Source of the DNA: Firmicutes bacterium UBA5201
GTDB taxonomy: Bacteria; Bacillota; Clostridia; Peptostreptococcales; Acidaminobacteraceae
Assembly: GCA_002412775.1 (NCBI GenBank)
Contig: DHVT01000014.1
Coordinates: 1-5,632 of the forward strand
Direction of reading: 5' to 3'
Length of the DNA stretch: 5,632 nucleotides
Positions within the stretch are counted from its first letter, which is position 1. Each line of letters begins with the position of its first letter. A model generated the notes under the pieces. That model was not told the DNA's origin, ran no database searches, and was given only the letters and a program-made list of their open reading frames with translations. Shown here piece after piece: positions 1 to 4,495 of the stretch. The translations under genes and the position numbers were made by a program.

Positions 1-2
1 CG

Positions 3-42
3 GGCGTAGGTATGGTTCTCGCGTAGCGAAACTATACTAGCC
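3..42 (-). repeat. Inverted copy of the bulged-C stem-loop repeat
   Basis: Read on the minus strand this stretch starts GGCTAGTATAG and ends ACCTACGCC, matching the ends of the plus-strand repeats at 138, 424 and 540. It folds on itself. A three-base loop (23-25, TAC in repeat orientation) is closed by a C-G pair. The stem runs outwards through 16-22/26-31 with one bulge, then 10-15/32-37, then TAG/CTA and GGC/GCC. The two C residues unpaired in the other copies are unpaired here too. The flank (ATGGACA then AGGCTAGT on the minus strand) matches the copy at 415-430, so homology extends beyond the stem-loop. Confidence 0.6.
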
Positions 43-137
43 TGCTGTCCATTAAACGACAGTGTATCAGATGTATTCTAATAGAATTTAACTTAGTAAA
101 GTAGTGTCTTTCTACAGTGTATGTGGATTGACATAGC

Positions 138-174
138 GGCTAGTGTATTTTGCTTCGCAAAACACACCTACGCC
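138..174 (+). repeat. Bulged-C stem-loop repeat, copy upstream of 5S
   Basis: The left arm GGCTAGTGTATTTTGC pairs with the right arm GCAAAACACACCTACGCC around a TTC loop (154-156). Pairs run 138-140 with 172-174, 141-143 with 168-170 and 144-153 with 157-166, with one A.C mismatch at 147/163. C167 and C171 bulge out. The preceding TGACATAGC (about 129-137) is shared with the copy at 540. If the rRNA operon has the usual order, this lies in the 23S-5S spacer. No 23S sequence is recognisable in the window. Confidence 0.7.
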
Positions 175-195
175 AGATTTTACTTCGTAAAATCT
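175..195 (+). repeat. Perfect 9-bp hairpin directly after repeat copy
   Basis: AGATTTTAC (175-183) pairs perfectly with GTAAAATCT (187-195) around TTC. It directly follows CACCTACGCC and ends two or three bases before the 5S gene. It is one of four such hairpins, each with a different stem sequence but a three-base loop closed by C-G. Here it could act as a processing stem at the 5S 5' side, which is inference. Confidence 0.7.
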
Positions 196-197
196 AA

Positions 198-313
198 TCC
201 AGTGATGATGGCGGAGGGGCAACACCTGTTCCCATACCGAACACAGAAGTAAAGTCCTCCAGCGTCGATGGTACTTGGCGGGTAGCTGCCTGGGAGAGTA
301 GAACGTTGCTGGT
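198..313 (+). rRNA. rrf: 5S ribosomal RNA
   Basis: This is a complete bacterial 5S rRNA of about 116 nt. The 5' strand CCAGTGATG (199-207) pairs with CGTTGCTGG (304-312) to form helix I. The conserved internal blocks CACCTGTTCCCATACCGAA (223-241), GAAGTAAAGTCC (246-257) and GATGGTACTTGGCGGG (267-282) are present in order. The ends are set by helix I and may be off by one or two bases. An intrinsic terminator follows 11 nt later, so this is the distal end of an rRNA transcription unit. Confidence 0.95.
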
Positions 314-324
314 TAAAGAAAAAT

Positions 325-352
325 GCTCAATGAGAAATCATTGGGCTTTTTT
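325..352 (+). terminator. Intrinsic terminator of the rRNA unit
   Basis: GCTCAATGA (325-333) pairs with TCATTGGGC (338-346), including one G-T pair, around a GAAA tetraloop. Six T residues follow (347-352). Position just after 5S and strong base pairing make this a confident rho-independent terminator. Confidence 0.9.
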
Positions 353-423
353 CTTGTGTACTTACGTATATTAGAAATGACATAGAGTTAGTATTTTTTT
401 GCATAACGATCAGATGGACATTA

Positions 424-458
424 GGCTAGTGAATTTGCTGCGCAAACACACCTACGCC
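424..458 (+). repeat. Bulged-C stem-loop repeat, third copy
   Basis: GGCTAGTGAATTTGC and GCAAACACACCTACGCC pair around a TGC loop (439-441). The TTTGC/GCAAA core, the TG/CA, TAG/CTA and GGC/GCC steps, and the bulged C451 and C455 all match the copy at 138. Two A-rich mismatches lie at 432-433/447-448. The upstream flank ATGGACATTA resembles the inverted copy at 3-42. A more degenerate partial copy, TGACATAG then TTAGTATTTTTTTGC, lies at about 378-402. Confidence 0.65.
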
Positions 459-481
459 CAGTTTTTCCTTTGGAAAAACTG
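459..481 (+). repeat. Perfect 10-bp hairpin after third repeat copy
   Basis: CAGTTTTTCC (459-468) pairs perfectly with GGAAAAACTG (472-481) around TTT. It directly follows CACCTACGCC, like the hairpins at 175, 576 and 611, but the stem sequence is unrelated to theirs. Confidence 0.7.
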
Positions 482-500
482 CACCTGTTCCCATACCGAA
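482..500 (+). pseudogene. 19-nt relic of a 5S rRNA gene
   Basis: Bases 482-500 (CACCTGTTCCCATACCGAA) are identical to 223-241 inside the intact 5S gene. Here they follow directly on the hairpin, with no other 5S sequence on either side. The intact gene also follows such a hairpin, so this is best read as the remnant of a second 5S copy that lost most of both ends. A transfer of the 5S fragment by recombination at the shared CACCT is an alternative. Confidence 0.55.
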
Positions 501-539
501 GAGCTAGTGTATTTCACATAACGTTAAAATGACATAGCC

Positions 540-574
540 GCTAGTGTATTTTGCTTCGCAAAAAACACCTACGC
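540..574 (+). repeat. Bulged-C stem-loop repeat, fourth copy
   Basis: The flank TGACATAGC (530-538) and the arms GCTAGTGTATTTTGC and GCAAAAAACACCTACGC match the copy at 138 almost base for base. The loop is TTC (555-557). C568 and C572 are bulged. The only internal mismatch is A548.A564, at the same stem position as the A.C mismatch in the copy at 138. The segment just upstream (503-530, GCTAGTGTATTTCACATAACG) is another partial left arm. Confidence 0.7.
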
Positions 575-575
575 C

Positions 576-600
576 CTGATTATCTCGAAGAGATAATCAG
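576..600 (+). repeat. Perfect 11-bp hairpin after fourth repeat copy
   Basis: CTGATTATCTC (576-586) pairs perfectly with GAGATAATCAG (590-600) around GAA. It sits between two copies of CACCTACGCC (566-575 and 601-610). Confidence 0.7.
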
Positions 601-607
601 CACCTAC

Positions 608-641
608 GCCAAATTTTACTGCGTAAAATTTTGGGCTTTTT
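608..641 (+). terminator. Terminator-like hairpin closing the repeat cluster
   Basis: AAATTTTAC (611-619) pairs perfectly with GTAAAATTT (623-631) around TGC. GCC (608-610) can pair with GGC (634-636) across a small bulge, and five T residues follow (637-641). The tail TTGGGCTTTTTCTTTGTGT (631-649) closely resembles the tail of the 5S terminator at 341-359, so this may be a duplicated and rebuilt rRNA terminator. It also separates the rRNA region from the gene at 716. Confidence 0.55.
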
Positions 642-715
642 CTTTGTGTTTCTCAACTATTTTATAGGGTAAATATTAATGTGATAAAAAATTAAATCAA
701 AGGAGGGTGATTGTA

Positions 716-1030
716 TTGTCTGATTTATTTGGTAAGCTCAAGAACACTGTTGATAAGGGTGCAAAGATCATAACTACAAAGTCGAGTTCTCTATTTGATG
801 AAAACAAACTGAAGCTTGAAATCAATTCGTTGAAGAAAAAGAAGAATGATCTATTGATTGAAATCGGGACCAAGGTGTATGAAGCCAATCCACTTAATTT
901 TGCTATTGATCAATTGGCGGATGAGTTGACAGAAGTTAATAGAATAGATAATGAAATCGCATTACTTGAAAAAGAAATTGAACACATCAAATGGGAAGCT
1001 GAAGAGAAAATGAATAATCTAGATAAATAA
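716..1030 (+). CDS. Small coiled-coil protein of unknown function
   Basis: The start is taken as TTG at 716, because AAAGGAGGG (698-706) lies 9 nt upstream. An in-frame GTG at 707 is possible but overlaps that site. The product is then 104 aa. It begins MSDLFGKLKNTVDKGAK, an amphipathic segment seen at the front of many short clostridial proteins. A charged region rich in Lys, Glu and Leu follows (about residues 30-55 and 68-104), probably forming two coiled-coil helices around an EIGTKVYE motif. There is no signal peptide or membrane segment, so it is probably cytoplasmic. From memory of the family, relatives with this layout often end in a CxxC zinc ribbon. This one has no cysteines and stops before that point. 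The gene lies 23 bp upstream of the DUF503 gene and is probably co-transcribed with it. No function is assigned. Confidence 0.8.
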   Translation: MSDLFGKLKNTVDKGAKIITTKSSSLFDENKLKLEINSLKKKKNDLLIEIGTKVYEANPLNFAIDQLADELTEVNRIDNEIALLEKEIEHIKWEAEEKMNNLDK

Positions 1031-1053
1031 TTGTGACTTAGGGTTGTGATCAA

Positions 1054-1341
1054 ATGAATATATACATCCTCTATTTGGAAATCAATTTAAAATTGAGTTG
1101 GCAATGTTCATTAAAGGAAAGAAGAAAACTTGCACAAAGTTTGAGAGATCAAATGAAAACTCAATTCAATGCCACGGTTAAAATCGTCTACTCTGAAAGA
1201 AACGATACATTTGATTTGTATTGTGTGCTGCTTGGAGAAAGCAGATCTTATCTAGAGAACATAATAGAAAAAGTGCACTTGTTGATTGATCAAAAAGGTG
1301 AATTGATCTATTCTGTTGAAAGTGAAATAGATCTGTGGTGA
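1054..1341 (+). CDS. DUF503 (YlxP-like) family protein
   Basis: A 95-aa protein with the DUF503 pattern. It has a first beta strand (YILYLEINLKL), then SLKERRKLAQSLRDQMKTQF (residues 20-39), corresponding to the family's SLKEKR...L..RF helix, then NATVKIVY and a second helix (residues 66-80) with a final strand. Length and order fit the single ferredoxin-like domain of this family. Relatives are commonly found near ribosome or translation genes (YlxP next to rbfA), but the biochemical role is not established. The ATG at 1054 follows GGGTTGTGAT (1041-1050), a partial match to the extended GGAGGTGAT site. The gene is second in the pair starting at 716 and ends 12 bp before a strong terminator. 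The divergence from textbook members is moderate, so the family call is likely rather than certain. Confidence 0.75.
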   Translation: MNIYILYLEINLKLSWQCSLKERRKLAQSLRDQMKTQFNATVKIVYSERNDTFDLYCVLLGESRSYLENIIEKVHLLIDQKGELIYSVESEIDLW

Positions 1342-1352
1342 ATTGGACCATT

Positions 1353-1394
1353 AAAAAAACGCTGTGAGATTAAAATCATCACAGCGTTTTTTTT
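1353..1394. terminator. Bidirectional intrinsic terminator
   Basis: CGCTGTGA (1360-1367) pairs with TCACAGCG (1379-1386), with an inner GAT/ATC step around TAAA. Seven A residues flank the left side and eight T residues the right, so the stem can extend by A-T pairs and gives a U-tract on either strand. It serves the operon at 716-1341 and the convergent chemoreceptor gene. The latter's TAA stop (1393-1395) lies in the T-tract. Confidence 0.93.
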
Positions 1395-3027
1395 AAATTT
1401 TGAAATAGGAAATACTTTCTGATAGTTTAAGTGACAACTTATCGATTTTGCCCACGACTGCACTGAATGAATGAACGGATTCGCTTTGATCGGACACTGA
1501 TTTTGTAATGTCGCTTTCTGAAGCTTTGATTTTTTCCGATACAAGATTGACTTCATCCAAGTTTTTCAGAATATTGTCCTTGTTTATTATGATGGTACCT
1601 ATTTCTTTTATAAACCCATTGACTTCCTTGGATGCCGCTTCAGTTTCGATATCAATATTTTTGAATGCGGTGATCGTATCAGCAATGATATCACGTTGAA
1701 GTGCAATCCGCTTTTCCAGTTCATCGTTCTGATCTGAAACTTTTGAAACCACAATTTGCACACCTGAGATTAGTGAGCTGATATTTTGGGAAGCTCTTAT
1801 GACTTCCTCTGCAAGTTTCTTGATCTCATCTGCAACAACTGCGAATCCTCTTCCGGATTCACCTGCTCGGGCTGCTTCAATCGCTGCGTTCAAAGCCAAT
1901 AGGTTTGTCTGTTCTGCGACTTTATTGATGACAGTTGTAATGTTGTTGATATCGTCGAAACTCTCGTTGAGATTTTGAATCTGAGTGGACCCATGATCAA
2001 ATGTATCTACGAACTCAATCATCGCACCATTCAATGAACCCAGCTGATCATTGCCTTCTTTTGTTGCAGACTTGATTTTGCCATTATGTGATTCTACAGT
2101 ATCAGCTTTTTTGGATATTGATGAAATGAGTTCCGACAGATTTTTGGTTGCATTCAAGGTTTGTTCCAACAATTCTTCTTGAATGTTTATGACTTCATGA
2201 ATATGAGATGCATTTTGTTCAACTGCGTTTGATGAATTCCCCAATGTTTGGTTGGATTCCGTCAAGACGCCTGCCATTTCGTTCAATGCATTAACAGCAT
2301 CCAGTGCATTTCCAATTGTGGATTTAAACTGAATCGTAAGATTGTTGAGTGAATTGTCGAGAAGTCCGAACTCATCACTTCTCTTGGTCTTGAACTCCAT
2401 AGTCAGATCACCGTTTGAGAGCTGCTCCAATCCTTTCATAGACAATTTCAGACTTCTTACCATATATTTTGAAATAATGAATCCCGTGAGTGTCGATATT
2501 GTGATTATAATCAATGCGATGATAAGAATGCTCATCATGGCTTTATCGATTTGAATATTCATTTGATCAAGCGACAATCCCAAATTGAGGGAATTGTCAT
2601 TAGTGGAAAGTGGCTCTGTTATATTGAAAACATCATTGGATATTTTGAGATATAGGGCTTCACCATCGTTTTCAGGAGTAGGCTCAGTAGATTCCGTGGC
2701 TGAACTTGTAGTGTCGGTATAAACTATTTCATCGGAAAGCAATATTTGGCCGGTTGAGTCAGACATGGAGATGTAAACGATACTTCCTGCGCTTTTCTCT
2801 TTGACTTCCGAAAATATTTGCTGCATATCTTCGAGATTGTCAATGTTATAGGACTCTACTTCTCTTTTTAATGTGTTGATTAGTGTTGTGCCATCGTTTT
2901 GCATTTGCGCCATGACACTGCTTTTTATCATATAATAGGAAAAAAATGAAAATACGATGATGATCAATACGGATACAATGAAAATAAGGGATACTATCTT
3001 TGTCGAAAAGTGGGTCTTTTTCCTCAT
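1393..3027 (-). CDS. Methyl-accepting chemotaxis protein
   Basis: A 544-aa transmembrane chemoreceptor that would signal to the CheA-CheW array. TM1 is about residues 11-34. An extracytoplasmic sensor of about 130 residues follows, then TM2 (about 164-186). The HAMP domain (about 187-240) has a SDEFG motif. The signalling domain has the hallmark tip EQTNLLALNAAIEAARAGE (372-390) followed by GRGFAVVADEIKKLAEE. The sensor has a Thr/Ser/Glu/Pro-rich stretch at 103-120, probably a flexible loop. Its ligand cannot be read from sequence, though the length would suit a small Cache or four-helix fold. The C-terminus ends SYFKI with no CheR-tethering pentapeptide. The ATG is preceded by AGGAGG (3032-3037) with 4 nt spacing. 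The gene is monocistronic, converges on the 1353-1394 terminator and diverges from the PLP-enzyme gene. No cognate che genes are in the window, so it is an orphan receptor here. Confidence 0.95.
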   Translation of the reverse strand: MRKKTHFSTKIVSLIFIVSVLIIIVFSFFSYYMIKSSVMAQMQNDGTTLINTLKREVESYNIDNLEDMQQIFSEVKEKSAGSIVYISMSDSTGQILLSDEIVYTDTTSSATESTEPTPENDGEALYLKISNDVFNITEPLSTNDNSLNLGLSLDQMNIQIDKAMMSILIIALIIITISTLTGFIISKYMVRSLKLSMKGLEQLSNGDLTMEFKTKRSDEFGLLDNSLNNLTIQFKSTIGNALDAVNALNEMAGVLTESNQTLGNSSNAVEQNASHIHEVINIQEELLEQTLNATKNLSELISSISKKADTVESHNGKIKSATKEGNDQLGSLNGAMIEFVDTFDHGSTQIQNLNESFDDINNITTVINKVAEQTNLLALNAAIEAARAGESGRGFAVVADEIKKLAEEVIRASQNISSLISGVQIVVSKVSDQNDELEKRIALQRDIIADTITAFKNIDIETEAASKEVNGFIKEIGTIIINKDNILKNLDEVNLVSEKIKASESDITKSVSDQSESVHSFSAVVGKIDKLSLKLSESISYFKI

Positions 3028-3092
3028 AAGGCCTCCTAAAAGCTCAACGGATTATTTTATCTATAATATTGTATCATTAATATGAAATAGTG

Positions 3093-3122
3093 TTGTATGC
3101 AAATTGCACTTAAAATTATAAA
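3093..3122 (+). promoter_or_regulatory. Possible native promoter of the PLP-enzyme gene
   Basis: TTGTAT (3093-3098) and TATAAA (3117-3122) are spaced by 18 bp on the plus strand. Transcription would start near 3129, only a few bases before the IS element. With the element removed, the leader to the ATG now at 4496 would be about 25 nt. This is a consensus match only. Confidence 0.35.
3098..3108. promoter_or_regulatory. Palindrome TGCAAATTGCA, possible operator
   Basis: A perfect 5-bp inverted repeat (TGCAA/TTGCA) around one base lies between the divergent chemoreceptor and PLP-enzyme genes. It overlaps the candidate plus-strand spacer and lies just downstream of the candidate minus-strand -10. 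It could be a regulator site, but an 11-bp palindrome in AT-rich DNA may also occur by chance. Confidence 0.25.
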
Positions 3123-3143
3123 ATGGAGATAGAGTTTTGAACA
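3115..3143 (-). promoter_or_regulatory. Candidate chemoreceptor promoter at the IS boundary
   Basis: On the minus strand a perfect TATAAT (3115-3120) lies 88 nt upstream of the chemoreceptor ATG. Seventeen bases further upstream is a poor -35, TGTTCA (3138-3143), contributed by the terminal bases of the IS element. No motility-sigma (TAAA-N15-GCCGATAA) pattern was seen. Confidence 0.4.
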
Positions 3144-3264
3144 CTCTCACCACTTAAAGCATGCTTTTGAAGTGGGAGATTCCTGTTTCATAGTCTTGTG
3201 CCTCATTTGGTATCGAGGTCTTATTTAGGACTCCGCAGGCTTAACATCGGGTAGTTCCAGTACC
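3137..3264 (-). ncRNA. Probable omega-RNA region and right end
   Basis: About 128 bp follow the tnpB stop on the same strand, with no ORF and several stems. One is GGGTA/TACCC (3249-3253/3261-3265), overlapping the tnpB stop. Another is GAGTC/GACCTC (3215-3220/3229-3233). The terminal stem is CTCCCACTT/AAGTGGTGAG (3146-3155/3170-3178), enclosing the palindrome AAAGCATGCTTT. In characterised TnpB systems the guide RNA comes from the tnpB 3' end through the right end, and the guide is copied from the flank. The 5' end here is unknown and probably lies within tnpB. Expression is inferred. Confidence 0.55.
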
Positions 3265-4362
3265 CTAAATATCGGCAATAGTCTTAAATGCTACTCTTAG
3301 ACCCTCTGCCTTGATATTTTTGGCTGCATTTTCATCTCTATGATGGAATTCACCACAGATGGGACATTCCCATGTCCTGATGTGCAGCTTCTTCATGTTT
3401 TTGTTTTGATAGCCACAACTGGAACATAGCTGACTGCTAGGGAAAAAGGTATGGATCTTGATATATTTTCTATCATACCAAAGGGACTTGTACTCAAGCA
3501 TATCAAGGAATATACCCCAGGATGCATCTGCTATGGATTTGGATAACCTTTTGTTCTTGATCATGTTTCCAGGCTTAAGTCCTTCTACAACAATAGTTTG
3601 GTTTTCAGCTACTATTGCAGTGGACAGCTTGTGGAGAAAATCCCTTCTGGTATGGGCGATCTTCTCATGCAGAAGTGCCACCTTCAGTTTTTCTTTGTTG
3701 TAGTTTTTGGAACCTTTATTCTTTTTGGAAAGTCTTCTTTGTGCTTTGCCAAGTTGTTTTTCATATTTCCTGAAGTACTTAGGGTTGGGGACTGGCAAGC
3801 CGTCTGAGGTTACAAGGTAATCCTTCAGTCCCAAGTCAATGCCGATTTCACCCGTGGCTCTTGGCATCATCTCAATCTCTGTGTCAACACAGATAGAAAT
3901 GTAGTATTTGTATGTATTGGTTCTTGAGATTGTGATATTCAGGATTTTGCCTTTCACTTCTCTGGAGTTTGCGAACTTTACAAAACCCAGCTTTGGTAGC
4001 TTGATATGATTTTCCCTGATCTGGATATTGTTGTTCACCATTTGGGAGCGGTAGCTCTGTTTTGGGCACCTCTTGTCTTTGAATTTCGGAAACCCAGCCA
4101 GCTTCTTGAAGAATCTGGAATAAGCGTTGTCCAGATCTCTTAAAGTTTGCTGTAGGGAAGTTGATTCCACTTCCTTCAGGAAAGGGTATGCTTTCTTTAG
4201 GATTGTGAGTCTTTTGGCATACTCATTGTAACCAAGGTATGTATCGCCATTTGACAGGGCTAAAAAATGGTTTTAGATGAACCTGCTACAGCCGATGTTT
4301 TTATTGATCAATTCAGCTTGCTCACTTGTTGGATATATTCTGTATTTGTAGGCCCTATGCAT
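3265..4362 (-). pseudogene. tnpB: RNA-guided endonuclease TnpB, interrupted by a stop codon
   Basis: Read from the ATG at 4360-4362 (preceded by AAGGGG at 4372-4377), the frame opens MHRAYKYRIYPTSEQAELIN, the classic TnpB N-terminus. It meets TAA at codon 30 (4273-4275), then continues NHFLALSNG without further interruption to the TAG at 3265. The full frame would be 365 codons, a normal compact TnpB. All nuclease residues remain: RuvC Asp176 (GIDLG), Glu260 (VVEGL) and Asp343 (HHRDENAA). The zinc-ribbon cysteines 313, 316, 333 and 336 (CSSC and CPIC) are also kept. The TAA replaces what is usually an aromatic residue in RFI(F/Y)N, so a single base change can explain it. An open frame of 301 aa begins at a GTG (4170) but lacks the N-terminal 64 residues and has no obvious ribosome site. 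A sequencing error is possible. Otherwise decay is recent, because nothing else is broken. Confidence 0.85.
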
Positions 4363-4383
4363 TCGAATCAACCCCTTACAAAT

Positions 4384-4412
4384 AGTATATCACACTACAG
4401 TAGACAGAACAA
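4384..4412 (-). promoter_or_regulatory. Likely tnpB promoter
   Basis: On the minus strand TTGTTC (4407-4412) and TATACT (4384-4389) are separated by exactly 17 bp, with a TG just before the -10 region. Initiation near 4377 would leave a leader of only about 15 nt, with the AAGGGG ribosome site at its very start. Confidence 0.6.
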
Positions 4413-4419
4413 GTGTTCG
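4406..4419. promoter_or_regulatory. LexA-box-like palindrome over the tnpB -35
   Basis: CGAACACTTGTTCT on the minus strand contains GAACA/TGTTC as a perfect inverted repeat around two bases. It resembles the Gram-positive LexA (DinR) box CGAACRNRYGTTYC, with one clear departure in the centre. It overlaps the -35 hexamer, where a repressor would block transcription. The resemblance is by eye only. Confidence 0.4.
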
Positions 4420-4430
4420 TTTTAAAATCA

Positions 4431-4471
4431 GGCAATTCATCTCCCACCTAAGAGGAAGGAGTATTCTTGCC
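4431..4471. repeat. Left-end hairpin of the IS605-type element
   Basis: CTCC/GGAG and CCT/AGG steps pair within 4441-4461 around a three-base loop, with one mismatch and one G-T pair. An outer GGCAA/TTGCC stem (4431-4435/4467-4471) encloses it across a five-base internal loop. The CTCCCAC start is shared with the right-end hairpin, as expected for TnpA-recognised ends. Confidence 0.55.
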
Positions 4472-4495
4472 AGTTATGATAAAGTGGAGGTTTTT

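Larger units (their letters stand above)
3137..4478 (-). mobile_element. tnpB-only IS200/IS605-family element (IS1341-like)
   Basis: A single tnpB-type gene is flanked by non-identical terminal hairpins, with no terminal inverted repeats and no target duplication, as expected for this family. The right end is a hairpin at 3146-3178 followed on the minus strand by GTGTTCAA, ending in TCAA at 3137-3140. The left end is a hairpin at 4441-4461 inside a GGCAA/TTGCC outer stem (4431-4435/4467-4471). The right boundary is set by analogy with the TCAA cleavage site of IS608. The left boundary is inferred from a TTTAT on the minus strand (4479-4483) that could be the target motif; it may be off by several bases. 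No tnpA gene is present, so movement would need a TnpA supplied in trans. Confidence 0.8.

Noticed and set aside
1..197. 3' end of 23S rRNA
   Set aside because: No recognisable 23S helix or conserved 3' sequence is present; the region is repeat-derived spacer.
1..631. CRISPR array
   Set aside because: The repeats are self-complementary hairpins of irregular spacing and mixed orientation. There are no uniform spacers and no cas genes.
314..706. tRNA genes after 5S
   Set aside because: No cloverleaf with TTCGA-type T-loop or CCA-proximal acceptor stem was found; the hairpins are all repeat units.
697..888. 63-aa minus-strand ORF opposite the coiled-coil gene
   Set aside because: It lies antisense within a better-supported gene, is composed of Phe/Ser-rich shadow sequence and lacks a ribosome site.
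1308..1556. 82-aa minus-strand ORF
   Set aside because: It crosses the bidirectional terminator and is out of frame with the chemoreceptor, which explains the coding signal.
3458..3807. Plus-strand ORFs of 81 and 69 aa inside tnpB
   Set aside because: They are complements of conserved TnpB coding sequence, with no start context or family resemblance.
3265..4170. Intact 301-aa transposase gene as a complete CDS
   Set aside because: Its first residue is a GTG within a longer homologous frame, which extends upstream through a TAA to a proper ATG at 4362. The intact-looking ORF is therefore the downstream part of a broken gene.
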